Positions 38,236 to 51,184 of a stretch of 64,000 nt of DNA are shown here, one piece after another (positions within the stretch are counted from its first letter, which is position 1; the number at the start of each line of letters is the position of its first letter). Source of the DNA: Euonymus europaeus (taxonomy: Eukaryota > Streptophyta > Magnoliopsida > Celastrales > Celastraceae). The position numbers and the translations under genes were made by a program. The notes under the pieces were generated by a model. That model was given only the letters and a program-made list of their open reading frames with translations, made no database searches and was not told the DNA's origin. The stretch lies in the NCBI GenBank assembly GCA_963580455.1, contig OY756967.1, positions 19,080,022 through 19,144,021 of the forward strand, written 5' to 3'.

Positions 38236-38698
38236 AAATTTTAAAAATAAATCCTCCTCGATCATTGGTTAGCATATTTTTTTACCGTGTGTTCTTTAGA
38301 CACATTAAAAAATCTTTATTTGATTTATTAATATTATCTTAGAGCTTTGCTTTTATCGGAAAAGTATCAATCCACTCCTCACGGCCTCAGGCCCTCAACA
38401 ATAATAAATGGAGGCACAAAGGTTATTTTCGTCCGAAGATTTTATAGGGGAAACAAATTTAGAAAAGTAGAAAACGAAGCTTTAGAATTAGCGTGAAAGC
38501 GAAGGCAAGGCATGAAGACAAAGGGTCAATCTGTTCAAAATTCTCTCTTTCGCTTTCTTCGATGTTCTTTCCCTTGTAAATTCCGTTTCCCTGCAAATCG
38601 TTTCGAACCATCTGCCGCAATTTGAATCCAAAGTACGGAATCCCAGCGCAGAGAGGGAGAAGTGTGAGAGAGGAGCGTTGTCTCGGTTCATATTGGGT
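38207..38698. other. Upstream region of the TM/RING gene
   Basis: Leader-like sequence with a CTTTCGCTTTCTTC pyrimidine stretch. No TATA box stands out. The minus-strand frame at 38488-38691 is a shadow. Confidence 0.4.
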
Positions 38699-41600
38699 AT
38701 GCTGGTTCAGAGGAGAGTAGTGATAAGCTGGAGGAGAGTGGGCAAGTCACTTCACGCCCTAGCTGCCCATTCCTTGCTCTTCTCCTTCACGGTTTTGCTT
38801 GTTCTCAAGCTTCAAACCGCGAAGTTCTACTCATGGTGGTTAGTTTCTGTTTTTATTTCTTTTGTTTCGACACAGCACCTTTTGTTTTATGTTATTAGTA
38901 AACCGAACGCATTGCACCTTCTTTCTGGTGATATATTGCATCTTTGGAGAAATTTCTCTGGCAGATTTTGTGGCGATTTGAATTCTCTGCTTAGTTGAGT
39001 TTAATTTAGTCGGTGCCGATAGAATTTAAGTTTTCACGTTCATGTTTTCGCTATCTTAATAGAATCTTTTGCCTCAAATACACTTAAACAAGATTCCTAT
39101 ATGAGTCTTTTGTTGGATTGAAGGACATCATCGTCCGATATGGTGATCCAATGCAATCCATTGACCTTGTAGATTCCTAACAAAATTAATAAGATCATGA
39201 GAAAGGTCAAGTGAAAGTGTGAAAATAAACAATTACTAGTGCTGTTACCGTCGAGAAAAAGGTAAATCATGTCTGAGGCTCTAAGCAAGCTAACTAAGAT
39301 TGCAAGCACATTCTTACGGGTTTAGCCACTTGAGCTCTTCAATGCTTGCATGATTGCCACTTTGTCAGAATTTTCTCCCCAACTATTTTTGCCATTGTGA
39401 TTGTAAAAGGTAAACAACACCCTGTGGACAAGACTTTCTCCACGGGCGGGCTCGCCGACCCCCTCAAAAATAAAATAAAATAGTGCTAGGTATAGGTAAA
39501 TTTTTAGGTAGAACACCCCCACCCCCCCACCCCCCCACCAAATACTCTCTTAGAAGTCCCCCCCCCCCCCCCCCCCCCCACACCCTCCCCCTCCCCCCAT
39601 CCCCACAAAATTTTCAATTTTTTAGACCCTTCTGAAATTGAAAAATACTCTCTTAGAAGTCCTTTGTTTTCTTGAATGGATGTTAGCTTTAAAGTCCAAT
39701 TAAGTTTTCACTTAGTTGACTCATGATTGATCCATGTTAATAAATATTCCCAGACATATATAAACACAACGTCTTTACCAATTTGATAGTGATTATTGTT
39801 ATTTGGATTGGATATTATCAAATTGTTTGAGTATTTGTCAATTTGTGTAATGTTAATTATTAGTGTTGAATGATAATTATAGTCTTTTATTATAATTATA
39901 TTTTCATTATATCAAAGTGAAAGCGCGAGTTAATGCGGTAATACATTTAATACTCCCTAAAAAAAAACAGAGGCGCTGCCCTTAAACTCTGGCTAACTTA
40001 ATCCTCTACCACTGGCTCCATGTTCGTCTATTTTTTCATGGTGATGATAGTTTCTAAAATAATGAGTATTTTCCAAGTATGAAGAGTTTCTAAATAAACA
40101 ATGAATATTTTCTCAGTAACAAGAAAATATTATTCATATACCTTTCAAGTTGATAAACTTTATTTTTTCTTTTTATTGGCCCAAATGACTTAAGAAATGT
40201 TAATCGGAAACTAGCCCCAAAGTTCTCATATCTACATGGTACTAATTTCTTTATTTATTTTTCTTACCCTAATGATTCTATTTCATCTTTCAGGATTGTA
40301 TTTGCGCCATTATGGTTATTTCATGCAGTTGTGGCACGAAACAGATTTTCATTGCCTGCTCCATCAATGCCTAATGGTCGCGAAGTACTATCTTCAACTT
40401 GTTTGGGATACAATCTTCCTTGTGTTATCTTCTTTTGGAACATCAAGTTTTGATTTTCAAATCTATCATGGCAACAATATGTTAATCATCTCTTTCTCGT
40501 GGCAGTGGGCGCCATTTCACGCTGTCATGGCAACACCGTTGTTTGTCACTTTTGAACTACTACTTTGTATACATCTTGAAAGCCAATATGGTAAAGATGC
40601 GCCATCCTTAGTGTTATAATAATTTGTAGAAACTGTTGCGGCAAATATGTACATTCTGTCTTGCAGATTTTTGTTTGTTGCATTATTTCATTTTAGTATG
40701 GTAGGAAAACTTGACTGACTAGACTCTGTATATATGTCTTTGTGCATGTACTTGTATGTAACATCATTGGTGGTGATCACAAACTCTTTCATTGTTTTAA
40801 AATTCTTCTTTGATCATTCTTCCATTATTCAGATATCAGAAACTTATTTTATATTTTCTTGAATGTATTACAGTCGTGAACTTGAAGATTGTGTTTGTGC
40901 CCCTGTTGGCATTTGAAACAGCCATATTGATTGATAATATCAGGTATGCGTCTTTTCTAAAGCTATGATAATTTTGTCTTGCAATTATTTAGTCATTGAG
41001 CATTAGCTTGGATCAGTCGGTTGATGCTTTGCTTTTGGATGATTATATATATGAAAAAAAAATTGTTCATCTGCTGTCCAATGAGGTGGAGTTCTCGCAA
41101 ACTTTGCTAGCATTCAAATTGTAAAATAAGCACACGCAATGATCACCATTTACTTAGTAAGGATTGTGTTCTTTTTGTACCCTTTTTTTCCTTTTACTTC
41201 CCCTCAAACAGAAAATGTGCAATTTCAGTGTTTTTTGTTGTCTACATGAGTCCATGCCCCTTATTAAATTGGGATCTTTCCAATTATGGTATGGGGCCAG
41301 TCAAAGCGTTCATTAGAAAGAGTAGGCAAAAAATTTCCTCATTAAATTATAGTGTTTCTTAACAAATTTCCCATGATTATGGCTAAGAAACAAAGCCATA
41401 CGAGTTATTTGAAAGAGTACGGATATCCCTGAGTTTAAGTTTGTATGGTACAAAATTTTTCCCTTAACCATGCTAACTAATGTTTGTGCTTTACATAGGA
41501 TGTGTAAGGCTTTGATGCCTGGAGATGAGGAAAGCATGAGTGATGAAGCGATATGGGAGACCCTTCCCGTAAGTTTTTAATCTTTTATGGGTCCTGTCCT

Positions 41601-44600
41601 TGTTTTTATTTTTTGGAATGGAAAAGAATTCTGTTGATAAGGAATCAAGAAGGTGCAGAGAAAAATGCACAGAGGTCAGACCAATGGCCTTAAAGAGATC
41701 GTTACAAGAATTATTTTAATAATCATGGTTGTTTTGTTGTCTTCTTTTTTAAATAGAATTGATAATCATGGTTCTTGTATCTGTTATATATATATATATT
41801 TTTTTATGTAAGTTGCATGCTAAGTACCAATTTTTGGATTCCAGCACTTTTGGGTTGCAATTTCAATGGTCTTTTTCATAGCTGCAACAACATTCACTCT
41901 GTTGAAGTTATGTGGTAAGTTGTTTATTTCTCTATTGAAGTAATAACTACTCCTTAAATTATGAGTGCATACTTGAAAGAATGTTAAAGCAACTATGATA
42001 CGTATTGAAATCAATGACTATTAGTCTTACGAATTGGAAGTGGATATGGTACATCGAATAATGTTGGCAACTAGTAATTGATTAGCAATATAGTTATCAC
42101 AGGAAAACTTCGGCGTGTGTTTCTGGTATACACAGAAAAGTAGAGACTTTTTTCTATGCGACAGTTTGAAGCACTAGATTGTCTTCATTCTGTTCATGTT
42201 GCACTGGGTCACTGTTCTGATATTTACGCAAGGGTTAAAGCATTAATGGAATTGCTACTATCCATGAGCCACGACCATTTTGCTACAGACCCCTGGTTTG
42301 TATTCTACAATCTGCAGCATCGTAATGGGTTGTATGGTAGCTTTAATTTGATATGCATGATTAAAGGGAAGTAAAAAAGTTGTGTTTCCTTGTGAAACTC
42401 ATAAAAAAAAAAAGACGTTTACTTCTAATAACCAAACTGCATCAGGTATACGCTGTAGCATTACTTAAGGTTATCATATTTTATCCGAGCTGCTTATTTG
42501 GCAAAACTATTCTTAACTTGATTCTAGGACATAGTGCATTAATGCTAGTAGTAATGCATAGTAGCTCTTTTTCCTTTTCTTTCCACTCCTCTCTTTTCTT
42601 TCCTTGATTTATGCCTTTTACAATTTTTTGCAGGTGATATTGCAGCTCTGGGTTGGTGGGACTTATTTATAAATTTTGGGTAAAGCAATGTCTATTTACC
42701 ATAATTTTTTATGGCTGGTGCGTTGGTTCCCATTGTATTGATGGATCTGCTTTGACAGTATTGCAGAGTGCTTTGCTTTCCTTGTCTGTACAAGATGGTA
42801 CAATCCTGCTATTCATAGGCATTCACATATTGGAGAATCTAGCTCAAATTCAGTAACTATTCAATATCTTGATTGGAATAGAGGATTAGTAGTTACTTCT
42901 GAAGAAGATCAGGAGCAAACCAGGATATGCAACTTGCAGGATATTGGTGGACATATCATGAAAATTCCTTTCATTATTTTTCAAATACTCCTTTTCATGC
43001 GCTTAGAGGTATAATGGTTGTGAACCTTTTTGTGGAAAGTTCTGAGTATCAGAATTTTTTGAGTTTGTACTGATATTGTGGCGCTTAAAACTTTTCAGGG
43101 AACACCGCCTAGGGCTAGAGATATCTCATTTCCAGTTCTATTTGTTCCACTTTTTCTGCTACAAGGAGCTGGCGTTCTGTTTGCTGCATATAGATTGGTG
43201 GAGAAAATTTTTCTTTTGCTTAATATTGGAGCTGTTTCGAGAAGATACTTTGCTTTAGCATCAAAGGCTAGAGATTGTTTTGGGTTCTTGCACCATGGAT
43301 CGAGGTGATGAAGGACATTAATTGAACTTCTGATAGATCTACAAAGTAGATGTTATTGCTTATGCTTTATCCCTATCAACAGGTTACTGGGATGGTGGTC
43401 AATTGATGAAGGAAGTCGAGAAGAGCAGGCCAGACTTTATTGTACTGGAGTTTCTGGGTGTGTTTTTTATTTACTCCAAGTTTTACTTGTATGTAGGGTA
43501 TTTTTCCATTGGTGCACCATGATTCGTATCATTTTTTTGCCTCAGTTGCTATCGTATTGGAGCTTCTAGTGGTTTCTTGAGAGTTTGACCTCTTAAATTG
43601 ACTTTCTTTAACTTCTGGATTTCCCATATTTTCATGGAATAGATTCTAATATTTAACATGTGTATCATGCAAAGCATACGTATTTAGAGTGACCTTTGGA
43701 ACGTTTGGAATGTGCTTGATATGCTCACTTCTATGACAATCTTAAAGTGGTTGGTGGGGGGGTGTTGTTGCGTTTATCATCTCTTTTTGTTACAGCTTGA
43801 AAGTTTATTACTGGTACAGCATGGTTGTTGAATAATTGGATTAGTTTTTTTTCTTCCTTGACATTTCTTAGATCCTGGTTATTCAGGTACGGCACTTTTT
43901 CACCTGATACTGTGAAGAAAATGCCTAAATCGGATCTTGTTGAGGAGGTAAATACAATAGCTATTTATAGGATGAACGCTGAAGTTTTTGCTCATAATTT
44001 TGTTATTTTTTCCTTAAGCAGTGGTTGCCACATGCCATCTTGTGTGTGCTTTGCCAATACTTTGGAAATTGTCGAATTAATTCCACACATTTGCTCTCTT
44101 TTTGTTTTTTATCTGATAATTTTAGTTCCTTTTTTTTCCAGATTTGGAGACTACAGGCTGCCCTGAGTGAGCAAACAACAATTACAATGTTTAGCCAGCA
44201 GGAATATGAAAGGCTACACAATGTAATATCAAGAAAAAGCTCAGCTTTGTTGTTTTCAATTCTTCCGCTGATTCTTGTTTCAAAGAATCTAGCAAACAGT
44301 ACTGACCTCCATATTTAATAAATCTATCAGGAAAAGATCCTTTGTAGAGTTTGCTTCGAAGAACATATCAATGTAGTTCTGCTTCCATGCAGACATCACG
44401 CCCTATGCAGGTATTTTCGCCTTGCCTCATGGTCATGTTCTTATATGAAATGTTTCCATGTTCTTTCTCCCAATGATTTAAGGTGTTCCAGATTCTAGTT
44501 TCCTTCCATTCTATTATATTCAGTGATTGATTATTTCACTCTTTTTTCCCTTCCTTTTCGTTTATTTGCTGCTGTCGATATGTAGTACTAGTATAGTAGA

Positions 44601-44848
44601 AATTACCACAGGCAGGAAACCAGTATTTACTTGCTGCAATGAAGCTGAAAACTACATGGACTGTCCTTATCACAACCTGATTCATGTTTAATCATGCATA
44701 TGCTTTGCTGGCCTTCACTAACTAATACGGTTTCTTTCTCCACTGACAACCCTTTTTCTGGATGCGCAGCACTTGCTGTGAGAAGTGTAACAAGTGTCCA
44801 ATGTGCCGGGTTCCCATTGTAGAGCGTTTGGCTGTGTATGATGTATAG
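38699..44848 (+). CDS. Transmembrane RING protein, Fragile-X-F-associated (TM185) family
   Basis: Fourteen exons join in frame (all GT-AG) to 467 residues: 38699-38838, 40294-40384, 40506-40590, 40874-40943, 41499-41568, 41845-41914, 42634-42679, 42759-43008, 43099-43304, 43383-43457, 43887-43947, 44142-44222, 44331-44410 and 44770-44848. Several hydrophobic helices are visible (SLLFSFTVLLVLKL, IVFAPLWLFHAV, FFIAATTFTLL, FPVLFVPLFLLQGAGVLF). The C-terminus has a C3HC4-like RING: CRVCFEEHINVVLLPCRHH, then ALCSTCCEKCNKCPMCRVPI. Length and order match the plant transmembrane Fragile-X-F-associated proteins (At1g68820 as I recall, about 468 residues), which are predicted membrane-bound E3 ubiquitin ligases with unknown substrates. 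Intron 1 (1455 bp) holds a C-rich tract. A possible upstream Met was not seen. Confidence 0.92.
39514..39605 (+). repeat. C-rich low-complexity tract in intron 1 of the TM/RING gene
   Basis: Runs of 5-7 C separated by A, then about 22 C in a row. The minus strand is G-rich and could form quadruplexes. The long homopolymer may also be imprecise in the assembly. Confidence 0.75.
39540..39662. repeat. 20-bp direct repeat flanking the C-run
   Basis: AAATACTCTCTTAGAAGTCC occurs at 39540-39559 and again at 39643-39662. Confidence 0.8.
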
Positions 44849-45391
44849 CTTCCTCTTTTATTGGAAAGTACAGATATATGATTCTCCTTCAAAATATTCA
44901 ACCATTGCTTGTGATTTTTGTGAGCAAGCACTGAGAAGCTCTCTGTTCTGATTGCTCTCATCACTTAAGATTCGGTGTGTTCCCATTTGAACAACTGTAA
45001 ATAATTTCCTGTATAATTAATGAAATACCCTCATATTGTCGAACTTCTACACAATTTATTGTTCTTTTTAGAAAGTTTTAATTTGACCATTCTCGTGTCA
45101 CTCCTTATAAGCTCGTGTTTTTTGTTGTTAGAATTTGTGACAAATTTGTATTGAATATCCGAACAGATTTCGAACTTTCGACCTCATGCGCCTACACGCC
45201 TCAAGTCCGAAGACCTCGAAAAGTTAGAAGTCTTGACACCAAACAACATAAAATTTATTGATCCAAGTAAATCGCATAGAACAATTGGTGGTTTCTAAGA
45301 CAACTTAGAATCACAGAATAATAGCGGAATAAAATAGACTTCAATACAACTTAGAATCACAGAATAATAGTGGAGTAACAACAAATCCAAA
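44849..45391. other. Convergent intergenic region between the TM/RING and LAR genes
   Basis: It contains both 3' UTRs. A 31-bp near-identical direct repeat (ACAACTTAGAATCACAGAAT, AATAG, GGA, TAA) lies at 45299-45329 and 45349-45379, just downstream of the LAR stop. Confidence 0.55.
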
Positions 45392-47204
45392 TCAGGCACA
45401 AGTAGCAGTGATAGGCTGCAGTGGCTCCACCACAGGATTTGTGTTGCTACTTTCATCGTTCCCTGACAGATCTTCAAGCTTTGCTTTGACAAGGAAGTCT
45501 TCGAAACAGTCATCAAGTGTACGGAACGATTCGTGTGGATACAGCTTACACACTTCAACATCGTCAGGACCATCTAAGGAAAAGTCTGATTGGCAGCCCT
45601 TAATGAAGATGTCGTGCGTGAATGACGCCACCACACTTTGTGGTATGCGATTCTCTACACATAATATTTATATATATATTTATTAATTACAATTTCAATC
45701 TCAAATTATTGAAATTAAAATTATTCTTTTTTAAAAAAGTGTAGGAATTGAGACGAGACCTGCAGCTGCGGTCAGTAGGTCATCTTCAGTGATGGTGACT
45801 CGAGGAAGGGTGCGACCGATTTTTCTTTCCCACAAAGCGGCTAGCTCGTTCATGTTATAAAAATTGCAGCATGGTCGGAAATGGACTGATTTGTTAAGAG
45901 TTCGAATGTCATCCACAGTTTTTATTGTGAATTTTCCAATATCCGTCCCAGCAATAAAATAAGCTGCATATCATCATAATAATATATTTACTTTTTATAT
46001 ATATATTTCTAGTTTTTATAATTTAATTATTTTGTCTTGTCTTTTGATATTTTGCTATATAAATTAAATTCGACGTGCAAGATACAAAATTACCTTTGAC
46101 GCTCCCATCACCGTAGATTTCGAACTGATCCAACGGTGGAATGACCTCGGAAGGGTGCCTGTTGTTGTGGTAGGGCCAAGAAGCGATGGAGTTGCAACAG
46201 ATGTAGGTGTAAGGGATATTGTACTTGTCGATCAAGCGCCTCACGAGTCGCTTGCGATTGTACATGGTCAGACCCGGCTCCACCGGATCCGCCCGGTTCA
46301 CATCATGTCCGAACTCCGATGGCAAAAATCTCTGCATCAAGTAAGTAGCACTAAAGTCCTTAGAGAAAGATATGGTAAAGTCATTTACTGCTCCTTATCT
46401 ATGTTTTTATTCCAAAAAATATATAAATATATTTACACATTTAAAGTCGGATTATTATAATAATGCTTTTTTCGTCCTTATTTGATAAACTCGTTTGTTT
46501 TGTTACACAGATCAAAAAAATATAATTAATATTATTAAAACAAAATTTTAATTAATTTTTCCCCTAACATACTCTTCATTAAAATCACTATACTCACATC
46601 ATATTATTGTTAAAACTTAGTATCATTTATTAATAAAGATGTACGATAAATAAAGATATATTAGTAAATTAATCATATTTCTTTTTTCTCAATGAGAAAA
46701 TGAGCTATAATTTAAGACAAATCAAAATAGAGCGGCAGTCTATCAAATAAGGAAGGATGAAGTATTACCTTAACAGTGCCAACAGCATTAATGGCTTCCA
46801 CCAGAGGAAGCTGGTCCAAAATTGCTTCACCACCAACAGCAGATATAACTACGTCAATCTGGTGCTCTTTCAATGTCTTCTCCATGAACTCCTTGTTATT
46901 GATCATCCCCTGAAATCGATCAAATCCTTTAGAATTTAGCATTTACAGAGGTCAATTTAATATTATTAAGGATACTGGCTACAGTATAACGTACAAATAA
47001 TATGATGGCGCCTCTATCTTGGAAATATTTGATGGCTTTGGATTTAGAGGGGCAAACGGAACTTGATCGAACAAGAACGTAAGTGGGTAGACCGGACGCA
47101 AGGCTGGCTCCGGTGATGAACTGGCCGATGAAGCCGGTTGGTCCGGCGATGAGGACCCGGCTGCCACTCTTGCCCGTGGAAACTGCAGTAGCAGGGATAG
47201 TCAT
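45392..47204 (-). CDS. LAR: Leucoanthocyanidin reductase
   Basis: Five minus-strand exons join in frame to 351 residues: 47204-46995, 46909-46769, 46331-46094, 45963-45760 and 45654-45392. The protein is a PIP-family (isoflavone reductase-like) short-chain reductase. It has the NADPH-binding GPTGFIGQF motif near residue 21 and the three motifs that mark LAR: RFLPSEFGHD, YICCNSIASWPY and ASFTHDIFIKG. The length (about 350) and the C-terminal extension ending ITATCA fit LAR rather than the shorter isoflavone reductases. LAR reduces leucocyanidin-type flavan-3,4-diols to catechin-type 2,3-trans-flavan-3-ols in the cytosol, feeding proanthocyanidin synthesis. One residue change is worth checking: NRKRLVRRLIDKYNI in the middle differs from the usual acidic/Gly pattern, but nothing catalytic is lost. 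Confidence 0.95.
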
Positions 47205-47323
47205 GTTTTTTGTTGTTGTTTTTTTCTGAGTGTGTTATTACAAGCTCGCTATAGGAACCAACTAGGAAATAGGAAGAGTTGACGAGTTTGAGGCAAGTTG
47301 TAGTTGTATATTATTGTGTGTGT

Positions 47324-47335
47324 GTATATATATAT
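47324..47335 (-). promoter_or_regulatory. Candidate TATA region of LAR
   Basis: TATATATATATA about 120 bp upstream of the LAR start, next to a (TG)n run. Positional evidence only. Confidence 0.4.
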
Positions 47336-47433
47336 GGAAGGAGGGGAAAGTAGGGGTAATTTTGTCAATTTAAAAAAATGTACCAAATGTTTTCAAAAGG
47401 CAGCGACCAGTCAACAAACATCTCCTTGGGGGA

Positions 47434-47693
47434 ATAATAAACTAATTTAATGGTTGATTTCACAAATTGATTAGATTAAAAATATTACATATAAACAAAT
47501 ATGGAAAGCTACCAATATATATTATTTATTGGTACGTTCTAAAATAGTATGAGGAAGTTTTTTTTTAATAATAAACTAATTTAATGGTTGATTTCGCAAA
47601 TTGATTAGATTAAAAATATTACATATAAAAAATATAAAAAGCTACCAATATATATTATTTATTGGTACGTTCTAAAATAGTATGAGGAAGTTA
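47434..47693. repeat. Tandem duplication of about 134 bp
   Basis: The block from AATAATAAACTAATTTAATG to TAGTATGAGGAAGTT occurs twice in direct order (47434 and about 47568) with few mismatches, 240 bp upstream of LAR. Confidence 0.88.
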
Positions 47694-48139
47694 AATTATT
47701 ATTTTTTAAAGAAAAAAAAAACTTATTTGCCAATAATTTTTACAAGTAAAATTGTGCTTTATTTTAACATATATCTCATACCAAAGTACAATATAGTTGT
47801 CGGATTTCATAGAAATGGAAAGGACAAAAGTATTTATTCCATTGTATGCGTTACCATATAATTTTTACATTTTTGTAATTACCATGCATACAAGTGTTGA
47901 CTCTTAGATGAATTTGACTCGTAGGCAAGGAGCTCGTGCTAACCAAAACGAGCTCAAAGCCTCAAAATGATCATAAGTCTACTCCGAACAAATTGGACCT
48001 ATTGAGGAAAAGGAAACAATTAATTAAAATAAAGTGAATAAATTTTAATAAATTAAGCTAAAATATTGTTAATGGGAAACAACCAATAACTTTATATATA
48101 TATATATGTGTGTGTATATATATATATCAATTATTGGTA
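47694..48139. other. Intergenic DNA, no gene seen
   Basis: AT-rich sequence with (TA)n(TG)n near 48092-48128. Confidence 0.4.
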
Positions 48140-49196
48140 CCATTTGGTAAATCATTTTGCACAGCATATAATTTAACATAAAACACTACATATGAAAAGC
48201 TATATAACCAAACACCCAATAATAATTTTAGCATATATGTTATCATTTTAAAATGCTACGTAAAAAATCATTTTCAACAACATTTGTCTTCTATCAAAAA
48301 TGAAAAGTCTAAACTACCCCTTATATTTCAGTCAAATGACCAAACTACCCTTCATATTAATAATCTATTATTTATTTTTATTTAATAATATATTCATTTA
48401 TATTTAATAATAAATTGTTATTTATTTATATTTAATATTCCTTTATATTTAATAATATATTAACATTTTTACTAATATATTTAATAATATATTTATTTTT
48501 AAATAATATATTCAATTACGTTTAATAATTTATTTATTTATATTTACTAATATTTTATTTATTTTTATTTAATAATATATTCATTTGTATTTAATTTTAA
48601 TTTTATTTTATTTAATAATTTATTATTATTTAGTAATATATTCAATATTATTTAATAATTTATTTATTTATATTTACAAATATTTTATTTATTTTTATTT
48701 AATAATATATTCATTTATTTTTAATAATAAATTTTAATTTATTTTAATTTATTATCATTTAGTAATACATTCAATTATATTTAATAATTTATTTATACTT
48801 AATAATCAATTATTTATTATTATCTAATAATCTCTTCATTTATATTTAGTTTATTATTATATTTAATTTATTATTATAATACAAATATAATATTTAATAA
48901 TGATATAAATGAATATATTATTAAATATAAATAATTAAATATATTATTAAACTAAATATAAATGAATAGATTATTAGATAATAATAAATAATTGATTATT
49001 AAGTATAAATAAATAAATTATTAAATATAATTGAATGTATTACTACCCGGCATGTAATTAGCCACAACATTTTAAACAACATAAATATTTTTTCAGCATA
49101 AGTAACCAAACACCCTCAGCATTTGAAATAACATATATGCCAGCATTTATACATGTCAAAATATATGTTTTTTACAAAATACTTTACCAAACGGTA
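48140..49196. mobile_element. AT-rich foldback element with terminal inverted repeats
   Basis: The left end GTACCATTTGGTAAATCATT and inverse right end GTACCGTTTGGTAAAGTATT match with few differences. The subterminal ACCAAACACCC also occurs inverted. The middle is an array of TTTATTTATATTTAATAATA words. A large internal palindrome (arms about 48765-48865 and 48935-49048) is nearly perfect. No ORF. Confidence 0.7.
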
Positions 49197-51184
49197 CAAA
49201 TATATATTAAGGGGAATTATTTAATTCCACTAGTTTCATTCGCATTATCAATTTTGAGACGGGTCTCTCATTTTTTGGAAAAAATATTCATATTTCTTTG
49301 AAACTATTAGTCCAAATTGCTTTCCAACACACTCACATCATGTTGACATCAAAAAAAAAATTAGCTTTTTTTATTAAACAAATTATCAATATGGCAAATG
49401 ATTAATCAACCCTCCATATTTAACCCCCTTTATCATAGGGGGTAAAAAAAATCACAACAAATATGAGAGAGAATAACAAAGGAATCTTACAAGATAAACT
49501 TAAATACAGCGGACTCAAATTACTCAAATTATAAAAAATGTACCAAAAATGACGCAAAGCCAGAGTTATTGATAATATTTTTGTCATTTTTAAATTAGTA
49601 AGTTTTAAATATTTATTTTTCAAAAAAATAAGAGTAGTTAAATAACATTATCATCAGTTCATCACCCAGCTGTAGCCGCGAAGCACCTGACCATTCCCCC
49701 TATATTCCTAACAAATCAATTAATCGAACGAAGATGTTGAAAGATTCGATAAAAAGACAGCGTGACGAAATAAACAAGCGAGCAATTCAATGCCACGTAA
49801 TACTCGCACATGCTGCCACGCAATCCTATCCTGACATGGGGTAGGGGGTTTACAATAGGGGGTAGGGGGGTCGGAATATGTCAGAATTTAGCACGCAAAT
49901 ACATATACATATAATATATCTCTGAAAGTTGCGTAAAAAGCTCTTCCAACGAGATCAGATGTTGAAAATTTTTGAGTCATAAAAAATCTGACAGTTTTGT
50001 AATTAAAAAAATAGTGAAATTGACATAAAAGAGTTAAATTTGGACTAAATTCGCTGTTCAGTTTAGACCCAAACGTAGAATTTTAACACCGTTGAACTGC
50101 GAAAACATTGCAATTTCATTGTTTTTTTTTCAAAAAAATAAAATTAAAAAACAACGTAATTTTACTTTTTTATAGCTTTAAAAAAACAATAAATTTGATC
50201 TGATTAAAATAATGAAATCACGTTATTTTTTTAAAAATGAAAATGTAAAAATTTGTGAAATTTCACTGTTTTCATGAGTTTTAAAAAAATAGTGGAATAT
50301 GGCTTAAAACAGTGAAATTTCGGGCCCTATGAATATGGACAATGAATAAATCGTGGATGGGTATACGTTTATTTTAAATCACAATCATTTAAGTGGCGCT
50401 GTTAATTATGTAATATATTTATTTTGGATGGTTGTGATTTCATTCATGTACACATTTTTTTTCAAAATTCGAGTCTAAACATAAAATTTATTCCATTTAA
50501 AATTGGGTTTTGTTTCAAACAATAATTTTCCATCCGATTTAGTTTTTTGAACTCTAACCCAAATTATATTATTGTAAAATTTACTTGTCTGAAAATAAAT
50601 CAATCCATGTATTGACAATTAAGTACGTTCTAAAATTCAATACCGAGTCAGACATGCAAATATTTAGTAAACACCCTATATTTTTCAACCAGAATCAACC
50701 CGAACACAGATTTTTGTCACCTAGCAGCAAGCCCATCCCGTGTAATTAACCCTAACATATAATTATCAATGAACGGTGACTACCCAGCTGTCATCACGAC
50801 TATACGTAGCTTTTAATAAGGCTAATTGCTGGCTAACTTTCTAGTTTTCGATGTTTCTTTGTTAGTAATGACTCTTCCCAAAAGAGTAATTCGTTACTCT
50901 CAATAACTAGAATAATTTTTTATATTTTGGATGAGTTGTGTAATGTTGTAAGCCACTAGAAACTTGATATCATGTGTACAATTCATTTAAGAGCTAAGGC
51001 TTCGTGGAGTCGGCTAAGATGGGTGAAATTCATATATATAGTTCAACCAAGAAAAGGGTGGCAAAAATCACCTCAGGTCCGGGGACTCAACTCAAAAATT
51101 TGGTTCGGATGACCTGAACTATCAAATGCATATCTTGATGTAATTTAAGTAATAAGAGAGCCAACCTTGTATTAGTGAGGACTG
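49197..51184. other. Intergenic DNA, no gene seen
   Basis: AT-rich with poly-A and poly-T tracts and a G-rich patch near 49838-49873 (GGGGTAGGGGGTTTACAATA). The stretch 51050-51120 has retroelement-like words (AGGGTGGCAAAAATCACC). No coding feature is supported. Confidence 0.4.

Noticed and set aside
39322..39522. Minus-strand frame GVGEPARGESLVHRV, resembling an Au-type SINE body
   Set aside because: Only a short GC-rich patch matches; no A/B boxes or tail found.
42156..42374. 72-codon frame starting MRQFEALDCLHSVH
   Set aside because: Lies in an intron of the TM/RING gene and the exon chain joins perfectly without it.
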